A stretch of 64,000 nucleotides of DNA, taken from an uncultured Aquimarina sp. GTDB lineage: Bacteria; Bacteroidota; Bacteroidia; Flavobacteriales; Flavobacteriaceae. The stretch covers positions 248,001-312,000 of the forward strand of contig CANNBP010000001.1 of the NCBI GenBank assembly GCA_947502885.1, given 5' to 3'. This document shows, one piece after another, positions 24,501-33,611 of this stretch (within the stretch, counting starts at the first letter, position 1; every line of letters starts with the position of its first letter). The notes under the pieces were generated by a model, which was not told where the DNA came from, ran no database searches, and saw only the letters and a program-made list of their open reading frames with translations. A program made the translations under genes and the position numbers.

Positions 24501-26960
24501 ATGAAGATGCGCAATTTCTTTAAAAGAAAAACACCAGTACAATCACAAGAAACCATCCCATATAAAGTATATATCCAGAATACTTTTCAAATCATTCAAT
24601 TTCAGGAATATCTCAAAGAATATTTAGATAAAAACGAAAAAAGAGAATACAACATTTGGGTAGATCAGAATCAACTTTATATTGAAATCAACATTGTAAA
24701 AGATTCAAAGAAAAGTAAAAAAGAATATAGTTTTTTCCAATTTATTTGTGACGATAATGTACTTACTATACACCATCAAAAAGTAAAGGAGAATCAATCT
24801 ACCACCGAGAAAGAGGTTAAAAATATTGATTTATTTAAAGATAAAGCCAAAGTGGTAGAGCATGGAATAAAGTATATCAATGAAGGATTGAGCGATGCTC
24901 TTTTAGAGCTTCATTTGCAAAATAAAATGGAGTTTATTACACCACTTTCTTTATTGGAAAAGAATTTTTTATTATCTCAAATTAAGAATAATGAAGTATG
25001 TTTACTCTGCTTGGGAATTACGAACCTTAAAAGTTCCATATTTGAGGTTGACAAGAAAAAACAATATTACTTCGTTTTAACTTCTCAGAGTAATCTAATT
25101 TTAGAATCAGATAGTCAATTCTTTTCCCTACATGATGTGACTGGAAACCCTTTAACCTTTAAAGAAAAAATTGGAAAAGATGAGTTTATAGCAGCTTCAT
25201 TTTCCTTCGAAACAGAATTGCTTAATGATTCATTGTTTGCTTATTGTAGACACTTGTATAATAAAGTGGCAGAAAAAAGAATAGAGCATTATGCAGATTT
25301 ACTTTTTGATAAGTATAATAGTAAAGAGGCCTATCTTGAGTATATAAAAAGACTTTATGAATTTCATTTGTCTGAAGGAAAAGAGCATAGAAAATCACTG
25401 AAATCCATGCTGGTATTTCAGTTTTCTAAAAAGCAATGTGCAAAAGAACTACTAGTTTCAGAAGAGTTTATTGATAAAATGTATACCATAAATTCTTTTG
25501 GATATACTTTATTTCAGGTACTACGAAGTTGGAACATTTCATCTACAGAGCAATATAAATTTCTACAGTTACTAACATCCAAAAACAGTAATTTTAAACT
25601 CAAAAATTTAGATGTATTCTATGATGCTACTATAGCCGGTGTACTCAACCAGAAGATAGCTCCAAAAAATGCTTTAGACTATCGTATTCAGCATCTTACA
25701 TATTTAAAAGAAACTCAGCAGTATGAAAAAGCAGTGCCATTTTATGAGTATGTATTAGAAAATCTTAAGGATGATAGTATTTTAGAATTAATTTCAAATA
25801 CTAAAACCAATGTTTTAAATGGTGAAGATTGTAATCCTATTCGAATTAAGTTATTGGATGAGCTATCAGAAATCAAAGTCGAGTTAGAACAATCTAATAC
25901 AAAAGAATTATTAGAACTAGCTGAGTTACAACCCATGGTTCCCGATCGGTTAACACACTTAATTACTTCGGATATACAATCAAAAAATGCAAAAGAAATA
26001 TTATCATTGCTTATGTCAAATACATGGTTTGATACTGAAACAGCACATATTGATACTATCAAAAAGACATATGATAAAGAACAACTTTTTAATTTAGTTG
26101 TGCCTGATTGTTTTAAGGAAGCCAAAACTTTTATGGATTCTTTTGCTAACCTCATAGCTCATGTAACTCCACCAGATTATAAACAGGTGACTACTTTTTC
26201 AGAAAAATTAACTGAAACGAATTACCTCGAAGCCTATCAGGTTTTAGAAGAATTGACAAATCAATTACAAATGAGTAAACCAGAATGTTATATTGGTAAT
26301 GGTGATTTCTCTAAGGGTATTATTGGGGTTGAGGACATTCCAAATTTTCTGATTCTTGGTAAAGCGCATTTAGAAAAAGATAACCCATTTTATTTTACTA
26401 GAAATGAATTAAAATGTAACCTTGCGCAAGAATTAACACACATTCTTTTTGGACATACTAGACTTACTTCTAAAGATGTTTGGCGCGGAGCAAAAAACAA
26501 AGGAATGAATGTTGCAGGTGTTTTGTTGGTAGCGCTTCCTATGGTGAGTACTGTAGGTAACTATGCCGGAAAATTTATAGACATGACAAAATACACCAAG
26601 TTATTTTCTGGAGTAGAGACAGTTACCAATGTAGTCGAAAAGGGGCAAAGTGCTTTTGAGTACGGAGAAAAAATAACAGATAAGTTCACTTCGGGAAATA
26701 AAGAGAGTGAATTACTTGCTACATCACGTCTTATGGAAATATCCGCAGATAGAGTAGGGTTGCTCGTTACGGGAGATCTTAAAAGTTGTTTACTAGCATT
26801 ACTCAAAAACATGAATGATTTTGAAGTGGCATCACAACAAATCCGAGAAAACGGATTGTATACTTACCTTTCTCAACAGAATGAAAACGGTGAGTTTATT
26901 CATCAAGAATTGATTATTCGTGTCAAAACGTTATTTAATTTTTATCTTAAGCTAAGCTAA
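24501..26960 (+). CDS. Large protein with degenerate M48-like C-terminal domain
   Basis: I chose ATG at 24501 (MKMRNFFKRK), giving 819 residues; an upstream TTG at 24462 is less plausible. Residues 1-600 are soluble, helix-rich and unrecognised, with repeat-like helical segments suggesting TPR-type packing. The C-terminal 180 residues resemble M48 peptidases: QELTHILFGH at 643-652, a membrane-like GVLLVALPMVSTVG stretch and EISADRVGLL at 746-755, the position of the EADRxG third-ligand motif. In active M48 enzymes the first motif is HExxH; here the first His is Gln, so zinc binding and catalysis are doubtful. It may be a pseudoprotease scaffold. It is transcribed alone. Confidence 0.65.
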   Translation: MKMRNFFKRKTPVQSQETIPYKVYIQNTFQIIQFQEYLKEYLDKNEKREYNIWVDQNQLYIEINIVKDSKKSKKEYSFFQFICDDNVLTIHHQKVKENQSTTEKEVKNIDLFKDKAKVVEHGIKYINEGLSDALLELHLQNKMEFITPLSLLEKNFLLSQIKNNEVCLLCLGITNLKSSIFEVDKKKQYYFVLTSQSNLILESDSQFFSLHDVTGNPLTFKEKIGKDEFIAASFSFETELLNDSLFAYCRHLYNKVAEKRIEHYADLLFDKYNSKEAYLEYIKRLYEFHLSEGKEHRKSLKSMLVFQFSKKQCAKELLVSEEFIDKMYTINSFGYTLFQVLRSWNISSTEQYKFLQLLTSKNSNFKLKNLDVFYDATIAGVLNQKIAPKNALDYRIQHLTYLKETQQYEKAVPFYEYVLENLKDDSILELISNTKTNVLNGEDCNPIRIKLLDELSEIKVELEQSNTKELLELAELQPMVPDRLTHLITSDIQSKNAKEILSLLMSNTWFDTETAHIDTIKKTYDKEQLFNLVVPDCFKEAKTFMDSFANLIAHVTPPDYKQVTTFSEKLTETNYLEAYQVLEELTNQLQMSKPECYIGNGDFSKGIIGVEDIPNFLILGKAHLEKDNPFYFTRNELKCNLAQELTHILFGHTRLTSKDVWRGAKNKGMNVAGVLLVALPMVSTVGNYAGKFIDMTKYTKLFSGVETVTNVVEKGQSAFEYGEKITDKFTSGNKESELLATSRLMEISADRVGLLVTGDLKSCLLALLKNMNDFEVASQQIRENGLYTYLSQQNENGEFIHQELIIRVKTLFNFYLKLS

Positions 26961-27010
26961 AAATGTTATAAGACGTACAAATTTATCTCTTATATTATAA
27001 ATATTGAAGT

Positions 27011-27030
27011 TATATTTGTCATGTTAACTA
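27011..27030 (+). promoter_or_regulatory. marR promoter -7 box and operator half
   Basis: TATATTTG (27011-27018) fits the Bacteroidota -7 element TAnnTTTG. It runs into ATTTGTCATG (27014-27023), identical to the left arm and centre of the perfect palindrome in front of the next operon. Transcription would then begin near 27025, downstream of the ATG at 27021, which supports using ATG 27048 as the marR start. Confidence 0.6.
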
Positions 27031-27047
27031 ATTACGTAACAAATAAT

Positions 27048-27482
27048 ATGGAGTCTTTTTTAGATCGATCTGCGGGATACTTAATTAATATGACAGCACT
27101 CTTGTTAAAAAGAGAGTTAAATTCTGCATTAAAAAATAACAATATCGATGTTACAACCGAACAATGGGCCATTCTCAATAGACTTAATGAGAAATCGGGC
27201 CTTACTCAAAAGGAGGTCGCAAAACTGACTTTTAAGGATAATGCGAATATTACACGTATAGTTGATAAACTTGAAAAAAAAGACTTGGTGATTAGGCAAA
27301 CGGACGCTAATGACAGAAGGACTTGGAAAATTTCTATTACAAAAAAGGGAAAAGAAGTACGTGATGTGATAGAACCTTTAGCAATTAATATTTTGAAGAA
27401 AGCTACACATGGTTTGAGTAAGAAGGATGTGGAAATGTTTAACAATACATCAAAAAAAATTATGGAAAATCTGATTCAATAG
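27048..27482 (+). CDS. MarR family transcriptional regulator
   Basis: From ATG 27048 the protein has 144 residues (MESFLDRSAGYLINMTALLL...). The winged helix is clear: VTTEQWAILNRLNEKSGLTQKEVAKLTFKDNANITRIVDKLEKKDLVIRQ, with the wing DANDRRTWKISITKKGKEV. MarR dimers repress themselves and neighbours and are released by small lipophilic or phenolic ligands or by oxidants. The same ATTTGTCATG element occurs in front of this gene and in front of the cytochrome b561 operon, so it probably controls both. An earlier ATG at 27021 lies inside the operator and is less likely. Confidence 0.9.
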   Translation: MESFLDRSAGYLINMTALLLKRELNSALKNNNIDVTTEQWAILNRLNEKSGLTQKEVAKLTFKDNANITRIVDKLEKKDLVIRQTDANDRRTWKISITKKGKEVRDVIEPLAINILKKATHGLSKKDVEMFNNTSKKIMENLIQ

Positions 27483-27492
27483 TTTTTTTACA

Positions 27493-27511
27493 TATATTTG
27501 TCATGACAAAT
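27493..27511 (+). promoter_or_regulatory. MarR operator and -7 box of the cytochrome b561 operon
   Basis: ATTTGTCATGACAAAT at 27496-27511 is a perfect 16-bp palindrome and overlaps the -7 element TATATTTG (27493-27500). The same half is found in front of marR. This is a textbook position for repression by blocking RNA polymerase. Confidence 0.7.
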
Positions 27512-27590
27512 TTTGTTGTAACAATATCAAAAATGTATCCACTAGGTAAAGATTCCTATAGATCTTAATAACATTCTTAATTTCATAATC

Positions 27591-28124
27591 ATGGGTAGAG
27601 TAGCCGTAAACAACGACCTAACACAGAAATATAGTAAAACAAGTATAGTAATACATTGGTTAACCGCTGTGTTAATACTAACTCTTTACCCTTTAGGAAA
27701 ATATATGGAAGATGTTTTACCTTCAGAAAAACTTGGCTTAATAAAAATCCATGCTGTACTTGGAACTATTGTTTTTTTGGTAACACTATTTAGAAGTTAT
27801 CTTTTTTTTAAATCCAAAAGACCAGAAGACCTAAAAACAGGTTCTAAAATCAATGATAAAGTTGCAGTTTGGATTCACAATACATTTTACTTTTTTTTAA
27901 TACTCATTTCTATATTAGGTTTAGCGACTATGTATACTGGTGGCTATATAGATGCCATTACATTAGAAAATTCAGAAATGATCATGTCAAAAGAGCTAAT
28001 TACACCTCTTAAAGCTCATGGATTTCTAGCTACCTTAATGATTATATTGGTGGTATTACATGTTTTAGGAGTTGTAAAACATTACGTGTTAACAAAAGAA
28101 AATGCTTTAAAACGAATGTCTTAA
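27591..28124 (+). CDS. Cytochrome b561 family membrane protein
   Basis: A 177-residue protein with four membrane helices and His residues in the usual places: IVIHWLTAVLIL in helix 1, IKIHAVLGTIVFLVTLFR in helix 2, WIHNTFYFFLILI in helix 3, and LKAHGFLATLMIILVVLHVLGVVKHY in helix 4. Bacterial b561 proteins bind two haems b and move electrons between quinol and periplasmic acceptors or superoxide. It is the first gene of an operon probably repressed by the upstream MarR protein, whose palindrome lies 80 bases before the start. An ABM-domain lipoprotein and a DUF1772 membrane protein follow, so a role in quinone or oxidative stress is plausible. Confidence 0.86.
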   Translation: MGRVAVNNDLTQKYSKTSIVIHWLTAVLILTLYPLGKYMEDVLPSEKLGLIKIHAVLGTIVFLVTLFRSYLFFKSKRPEDLKTGSKINDKVAVWIHNTFYFFLILISILGLATMYTGGYIDAITLENSEMIMSKELITPLKAHGFLATLMIILVVLHVLGVVKHYVLTKENALKRMS

Positions 28125-28155
28125 AAACCACATTATAAACTCAAAACAAAGATTT

Positions 28156-28566
28156 ATGAAAAATATGCCAAAAATTTCACGAATAATTTACACTACATTT
28201 CTATTAACAGTTATTGCATCGTGTGATAGTGAAGAAAAATCCAAGAATACTGCTAACACAGATAATAGTAAATCAGAACATATCATTCTAATAAACCCAT
28301 TTGAAGTGCCAGAAGGTAAATTGAAAGAATCAATAGTGTATTGGGAAGCTTGTCGAGATTTTCTCAAAGAACAACCCGGTTATATTTCTACAAAGTTGCA
28401 TCAATCTATAAAAGATAATGCAAAATTCGAACTAATAAATGTGGCCGTTTGGGAGAGTGCAAAAGCATTTACCGAAGCAAGTCAAAAGATGGCAAAAGAA
28501 CTTGGAGTTCCACCTACAGAAGGACTTAAAGCTAATCCTTCTCTGTATACCATTGTTAGTGAATAA
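28156..28566 (+). CDS. Antibiotic biosynthesis monooxygenase (ABM)-like lipoprotein
   Basis: A 136-residue protein with a lipoprotein signal (…LLTVIASCDSEEK) and one ABM-type ferredoxin-like domain: LINPFEVPEGKLKESIVYWEACRDFLKEQPGYISTKLHQS followed by FELINVAVWESAKAFTEASQKMA. ABM domains include small monooxygenases and haem-degrading enzymes; many act on quinones. Export as a lipoprotein is somewhat unusual for the fold. It is 31 bases downstream of cytochrome b561 and presumably in the same operon. Confidence 0.8.
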   Translation: MKNMPKISRIIYTTFLLTVIASCDSEEKSKNTANTDNSKSEHIILINPFEVPEGKLKESIVYWEACRDFLKEQPGYISTKLHQSIKDNAKFELINVAVWESAKAFTEASQKMAKELGVPPTEGLKANPSLYTIVSE

Positions 28567-28628
28567 AACATACACTTGTAATAACTTCCTTTAATGGTAG
28601 AGTTCATTTTTAAAAAATATACTTTTAG

Positions 28629-29111
28629 ATGAAAAAAATAACAGTATTAATTCAAGTCGTTAGTATTATTAGTATTGGTGCTTTTACAGGAGCAATGATT
28701 ATGCTATATACAGCAATATTGTCTTTTTGGAAACAGGCATCACCTGAAGACTTTTTAAATTGGTATGCTAATTATGCTTCTGGAATAATGGATTCTACTG
28801 GTCCGCTAGTAATGTTAAGCCTTATACTACCATTAATTTGCATTTTTTTGGTCAGAAAAATTCCTCAAAGTAGAACCTATTGGCTTATTTCATTTTTATT
28901 AAGCATTGTCATTATGGTTATTACTTTGAGTTATTTTGTTGATGTGAATACATCTTTTGGTAACAAATCAATTGAATTAAATCATGTAAAGGAAACCTTA
29001 GAAACATGGGGGAAACTACATATTGTTAGAATCTCTATAGCATTTGTTTCAGCTGTTTTTGCTGGAATAGGAATGGTAAAATATCTTTCAAATAGTTCAA
29101 GAGTAAATTAA
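28629..29111 (+). CDS. DUF1772-like (anthrone oxygenase family) membrane protein
   Basis: A 160-residue protein with four membrane helices (about 5-28, 55-75, 82-105 and 128-152). The pattern of a first helix with GAFTGAMIMLYTAILSFW, a loop DFLNWY, and a late W...HIVRISIAFVSAVFAG matches DUF1772, whose named members are anthrone oxygenase-like proteins. Together with the ABM domain protein and cytochrome b561 upstream it fits a small redox operon. The 63-base gap contains no obvious terminator. Function is inferred from family only. Confidence 0.65.
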   Translation: MKKITVLIQVVSIISIGAFTGAMIMLYTAILSFWKQASPEDFLNWYANYASGIMDSTGPLVMLSLILPLICIFLVRKIPQSRTYWLISFLLSIVIMVITLSYFVDVNTSFGNKSIELNHVKETLETWGKLHIVRISIAFVSAVFAGIGMVKYLSNSSRVN

Positions 29112-29178
29112 TAATGAACCATAAAAGAATGAAAAAATCTATTAGCATGACTCGGGTTGGAATTTATATTTCATTATA

Positions 29179-30207
29179 ATGAATTCTAAATCCGTACAAA
29201 CTTTAATTGTTCTGACCATTATAATCATAGGATTAGTATATGGGAAAAGTTTCCTTTTACCTTTGATATTTGCTATTATTTTTTGGGTATTGATACGAAA
29301 ACTTAAATCTACAGCCAATAAAATTTCGGTATTCCAGAAATATGTTCCTGAGAAAATAAAAAATCTATTGCTTACTATAATCATTGTCGGTGTAATATAT
29401 TTCATTAGTTCAGTTATCTCAATAAATATTGAAACGCTTATTGAAGGGTATGATAGGTATGAAAATAATTTTCATACCGTTCTTACCTATCTCAATGATC
29501 TTTTTGGAATAGATATAAAAAATAATATCGTAGATAAAAAGGATATAGGTACTACTATTAGTAGTTTAGTTGAGATTGTGGCATTATCATTTACCAATAT
29601 GGTAAGTAATGTTTTTATGATTCTTTTATATATGCTCTTTATATTTTTGGAAGAAAGTAATTTCAATGAAAAATTGAAATTAATCTTTGTTAGAGAGAGC
29701 AAATATCAAAATGTTTCTTTAACCTTAATAGAGTTAGAAGACTCTATTTCAAACTATTTAGGTGTAAAAACTTTAGTAAGTTTGATTACAGCTAGTTTAA
29801 GTTCAATTGTACTCTTATGGATTGGTGTTGATGCTCCAGTATTTTGGGGATTAATCATTTTTATATTAAACTATATACCTACTATTGGTTCTCTTATAGC
29901 TACATTGTTTCCTAGTATTTTTTGTCTTTTTCAATTTGCAGAAATTACACCTTCAATTATAACATTAGTTATTGTTGGGGGAATACAATTGATAATAGGA
30001 AATGTATTAGAACCAAAATTAGTAGGAAATTCTATGAATATTAGTGCACTTGTAGCAATTATTGCACTTTCTTTTTGGGGAATCATTTGGGGGACTACAG
30101 GTATGATTCTTAGTGTACCTATCACCGTAATAATGGTTATTATTTTTTCAAAATTTGATAAGACTAGACCTCTTGCTATACTATTATCAGATAAAGGAAA
30201 AATATAA
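29179..30207 (+). CDS. AI-2E family transporter
   Basis: A 342-residue membrane protein of the AI-2E exporter family (PF01594): N-terminal helices from VQTLIVLTIIIIGLVYGKSFLLPLIFAIIF, a long amphipathic central region, then the conserved late WGLIIFILNYIPTIGSLIATLFPS and GNVLEPKLVGNSMNISALVAIIALSFWGIIWGTTGMILSVPITV. Members were named for autoinducer-2 export, but many act as Na+/H+ antiporters or have unknown cargo. It lies 67 bases after the DUF1772 gene, possibly at the end of the same transcript. Confidence 0.9.
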   Translation: MNSKSVQTLIVLTIIIIGLVYGKSFLLPLIFAIIFWVLIRKLKSTANKISVFQKYVPEKIKNLLLTIIIVGVIYFISSVISINIETLIEGYDRYENNFHTVLTYLNDLFGIDIKNNIVDKKDIGTTISSLVEIVALSFTNMVSNVFMILLYMLFIFLEESNFNEKLKLIFVRESKYQNVSLTLIELEDSISNYLGVKTLVSLITASLSSIVLLWIGVDAPVFWGLIIFILNYIPTIGSLIATLFPSIFCLFQFAEITPSIITLVIVGGIQLIIGNVLEPKLVGNSMNISALVAIIALSFWGIIWGTTGMILSVPITVIMVIIFSKFDKTRPLAILLSDKGKI

Positions 30208-30283
30208 TAGAACTAGATAACTTCTATAAAAAATCTCTCACGTATTGAAAGATCTTTAAGTAAACCTAATATCAAAAATTAGA

Positions 30284-31105
30284 TTGTTTAAAATCATACT
30301 TAAATATATTGTCCATTTAAATTTTGTTATTGCAAGTTCTGCAGGCATCCTTATTTCAGGTATTGCTAACATTTTTACTCTGGATAACTATTTGGACTAC
30401 GGATTGTTTGGCTTTTTTTCTACATTATGCGTATATAATAGTCAACGTTTACTCAAGGCCAATATGAATACAAAAACACCTTGGCTCAAATGGGTAAGTA
30501 AGCATAGTATATTAATAATTGTATTATGTATAGTAAGTGGGATACTGGGAGCCTATTTATTTATTCGATTATTGAATGATATAACACCTATTGTTCTTGT
30601 TCTGGTCATTGGGGGTACAATCATTTCTTTCTTTTATGTAGTTAGAATTGGAAGAAAAAATATAAGAGAATTACCCCATCTTAAAATTCATTCAATAGCT
30701 TTAACATGGACAGCTATAATAGTCTTGTTTCCAATGGTCAATGAAAATATTCATAATATGGAAATGTTTTTGTTTTTTATCCCGGCTCACTATTTCTATT
30801 TTATAGCAGTTGCAATTCCCTTTGATATTCGAGATTTGAAGTATGATGCGCCTACACAACGAACGATTCCGCAAGTAGTTGGTACTCAAAATGCAAAAAT
30901 AATATCTATCATACTGTTAATTCTTATAATGGTAGGCTTAGGGGTTGTTTCTTTTTCTTCTTTGTTAACACCTTTGTTTGGGCTTGCTATGCTAACCCAA
31001 ATAATTTTGATTGCATTTATAACAGAAAAACGATCAGATTTTTACTATACTATCCTAATTGACGGAGGAATTGCTTTACTAGGACTAAGTTATTTAGCTA
31101 TATAA
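30284..31105 (+). CDS. UbiA-like prenyltransferase homologue with degenerate first motif
   Basis: A 273-residue protein with about eight or nine membrane helices. The second Asp-rich motif of UbiA enzymes is present as DIRDLKYD with neighbouring TIPQVVG, as in (H)xDIxDxxxD...IP. The first motif, normally NDxxDxxxD, is reduced to NSQRLLKAN, without Asp. UbiA enzymes transfer prenyl chains to aromatic rings in the membrane using Mg2+ at both motifs, so this one may be inactive or may do a different job. The start is TTG (30284), since no ATG fits. It is the last gene on this stretch before a 188-base gap. Confidence 0.65.
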   Translation: MFKIILKYIVHLNFVIASSAGILISGIANIFTLDNYLDYGLFGFFSTLCVYNSQRLLKANMNTKTPWLKWVSKHSILIIVLCIVSGILGAYLFIRLLNDITPIVLVLVIGGTIISFFYVVRIGRKNIRELPHLKIHSIALTWTAIIVLFPMVNENIHNMEMFLFFIPAHYFYFIAVAIPFDIRDLKYDAPTQRTIPQVVGTQNAKIISIILLILIMVGLGVVSFSSLLTPLFGLAMLTQIILIAFITEKRSDFYYTILIDGGIALLGLSYLAI

Positions 31106-31293
31106 ATATGGGGTCTTAGTATATAATTCTTTGTTATGACTACATTTTCTTCTACTTTTTTTTCATCTAAAAGAAACTTTTAAAAAAAATAGCGCAATTC
31201 AATAAGCGTTAACGACGATTCAAAGTAATGTGATTTCATATTCTTCTTAATAATCACACATTTGATTATCTATTAATCAAATTATAATCTTTT

Positions 31294-31710
31294 ATGACAC
31301 CTACAGAAGTTTTTTCAATTGCAAGTAAGATTGCTATACCAATGTGGATTTTAATGATCTTTTTACCTAAATGGTCAGTGACTAAATTTTTAATAAATTT
31401 TAAAGTAATCCCATTAGTATTATCCTTGATTTATGTTGTATACATTTTTCAGGCTATAAGAATAGGAGGGATGATGGATTTTAGCAGTCTGGGATCCGTT
31501 ATAAATTTGTTTACAGAAGAGAATGCAGTTTTGGCCGGTTGGGTACATTACCTTGCTTTTGATCTTCTTGTTGGCATGTGGATATTAGATCAAAATAAAA
31601 AACTTGAAATCAATCAATTTCTAATAGCTCCATGCTTATTTGGAACGTTTATGTTTGGCCCTTTTGGCTTTCTAATTTTCATGATTATTAAAACCATCAA
31701 ACAGAAATAA
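31294..31710 (+). CDS. ABA4-like membrane protein (DUF4281)
   Basis: A 138-residue protein with four helices. The pattern PMWILMIFLPKWSVTKFL, LAGWVHYLAFDLLVGMWILD and APCLFGTFMFGPFGFLIF is that of the ABA4 family, named for a plant protein needed for neoxanthin formation. In bacteria the role is unknown but may touch carotenoids. It starts an apparent operon with a 7-helix membrane protein (2-base gap) and a LytS/LytTR pair (3-base gap). Confidence 0.85.
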   Translation: MTPTEVFSIASKIAIPMWILMIFLPKWSVTKFLINFKVIPLVLSLIYVVYIFQAIRIGGMMDFSSLGSVINLFTEENAVLAGWVHYLAFDLLVGMWILDQNKKLEINQFLIAPCLFGTFMFGPFGFLIFMIIKTIKQK

Positions 31711-31712
31711 TC

Positions 31713-32513
31713 ATGAGGTATTTAAGACAAGTATGTAGTATAGTTAAAAACCAAAGCCCAATATTGTTTTATATTGTAATGATTCATTTCATTGTGGCAA
31801 TTGGTTGTATTGGAGCACTTAGTATTGATAATAGAAACTTAATGGGAATAAATGTTTGGGTTAAACCATTGAAGTTTTCGCTTTCAATCACAATTTATCT
31901 ATTAACAGTGGGATATTTAATAACATTATATCCATATTCTAAGAGAAAGAAAAACGTTCTTAACAACATTGTATCTTTCACATTACTTATAGAAATGGGG
32001 ATTATTTTTTATCAAGCCTCTCGTGGGGTACAATCCCATTATAATACATCTAGTTTATTTGATGGTTTACTCTTTGCAGGAATGGGAATTCTTATTGCCA
32101 TAAATGTTTTAATAATGATCTTATTTATTGTCGATACAATTCGATTAAAACTAAAAACAACAAAATCTATTCAATTTGCAATATTGTTAGGTTGGATTAT
32201 ACTTGTTTTGGGTAGCTGGATTGGTGGGCAGATGATAAGTCAAATGTCTCATAATGTTGGTGTCGTAGATGGAGGAGTAGGTTTACCTTTAGTTAATTGG
32301 AGTACTATAGGTGGAGATTTGAGAATAGCACATTTTTTTGGTTTGCATGGTATTCAAATAATTCCGTTATTGGCACTATGGCTATCTAATAAATGGAAAA
32401 CGGTAAATAGAAATCAGATTATTGCTGTAACCATTTTTGCATTAGTATATGCTTCATGGATAGGATTTGTATTCTATCAAGCTAAACAAGGTATACCATT
32501 AATCAGGTTGTAA
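31713..32513 (+). CDS. Hypothetical polytopic membrane protein
   Basis: A 266-residue protein with about seven membrane helices and conserved-looking loop segments NVWVKPLKFSLSITIY, YQASRGVQSHYN and GGDLRIAHFFGLHGIQIIPL. The His residues near SRGVQSHYN and AHFFGLHG could bind a metal or cofactor. I do not recognise a named family. Its tight packing between the ABA4-like gene and a sensor kinase suggests they act together, perhaps as a membrane sensor module. Confidence 0.7.
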   Translation: MRYLRQVCSIVKNQSPILFYIVMIHFIVAIGCIGALSIDNRNLMGINVWVKPLKFSLSITIYLLTVGYLITLYPYSKRKKNVLNNIVSFTLLIEMGIIFYQASRGVQSHYNTSSLFDGLLFAGMGILIAINVLIMILFIVDTIRLKLKTTKSIQFAILLGWIILVLGSWIGGQMISQMSHNVGVVDGGVGLPLVNWSTIGGDLRIAHFFGLHGIQIIPLLALWLSNKWKTVNRNQIIAVTIFALVYASWIGFVFYQAKQGIPLIRL

Positions 32514-32516
32514 ATC

Positions 32517-33611
32517 ATGATGTTAACCAATAAAGAGAAGCGTTTACAGTTTTTAGGATTTAATGATCTTTGGTTTGTGGTCATTGGTATTTTTATAATA
32601 AGTTTTATTACTGATTATCTTTTTAGTAAATCTTTTATACGCTATCCTTTAGGTTTTGCAATTATGAATTGGAGTATTTCACTATTTTTTACAATTTGTG
32701 ATTGGTTTATTATAAGAAGTATTTTAATTTTTTTGCGTAAAAAATTCCCTAATTTTCAAGATGATGTAAAACGTGTTGTGATTTTTTTTCTTGCCATTAT
32801 TGGTACTGTAGTAATAGTTGATCTAGCAGGTGGAGCTTTAATTGTAAAGGTATTTAGCTTCTTTGGTGAAAACATTAATTACTCTACAGAATTAAAGGTA
32901 CTTCTACCGGTAACCTTAATTACAATAATGACAATGGCTATCTATGAAGCTATTTATTATTATGTTAGGTTAAAAAAATCTATTAGAGAAGAAGAACAAT
33001 CAAAACAAGTAATTATACAAGCACAGTTAGATACCCTTAGAAATCAAGCACAACCACATTTCTTATTTAATAGTTTAAATACACTACGTGATATTATTGA
33101 TGAAGATGCAAAAGAAGACGCAAAAGAGTTTGTAGATAATTTATCAGATGTATATCGTTTCATACTAGAATCGGGTAATGCAAATTTGATTTCTCTTCAA
33201 GAAGAATTAAAATTTGTTAAAGCATATATCCATATCCAGTCAGAAAGATTTGGAGATAATTTAAAAGTGAATTGGGATCTTCCTAAAGATAAATTAACCT
33301 CGATGATAGTTCCTATGAGTTTGCAACTTTTGATAGAAAATGCTATAAAACATAACATTGTATCTAGAGCCAAACCTTTATGTATAGATATTGAAATACG
33401 AGGTAATCAGCTTATGGTTAGTAATAAAATTCAATCAAAATCAACTCAAATACCATCAACAAAAATTGGGTTAAAGAATATCAAAAAACGATATGCTTTA
33501 ATATCTAACAAAACACTTGATATTAAAAATGATGGAAATCGTTTTATGGTTTCCCTTCCTTTATTAAAGTTATCTGATCAAAAGAAAAACTATGCAAATA
33601 CTAATAATTGA
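32517..33611 (+). CDS. LytS-type sensor histidine kinase
   Basis: A 364-residue protein: about four membrane helices (20-160), then a coiled-coil region and the His_kinase (PF06580) domain with the phospho-acceptor His in QPHFLFNSLNTLRD, followed by a HATPase region with LLIENAIKHNIV and KIGLKNIKKRYAL. The N-terminal part resembles the common membrane module of Bacteroidota LytS kinases. It overlaps the response regulator by 20 bases, so both are made together. The signal is unknown; the operon also contains an ABA4-like protein. Confidence 0.92.
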   Translation: MMLTNKEKRLQFLGFNDLWFVVIGIFIISFITDYLFSKSFIRYPLGFAIMNWSISLFFTICDWFIIRSILIFLRKKFPNFQDDVKRVVIFFLAIIGTVVIVDLAGGALIVKVFSFFGENINYSTELKVLLPVTLITIMTMAIYEAIYYYVRLKKSIREEEQSKQVIIQAQLDTLRNQAQPHFLFNSLNTLRDIIDEDAKEDAKEFVDNLSDVYRFILESGNANLISLQEELKFVKAYIHIQSERFGDNLKVNWDLPKDKLTSMIVPMSLQLLIENAIKHNIVSRAKPLCIDIEIRGNQLMVSNKIQSKSTQIPSTKIGLKNIKKRYALISNKTLDIKNDGNRFMVSLPLLKLSDQKKNYANTNN

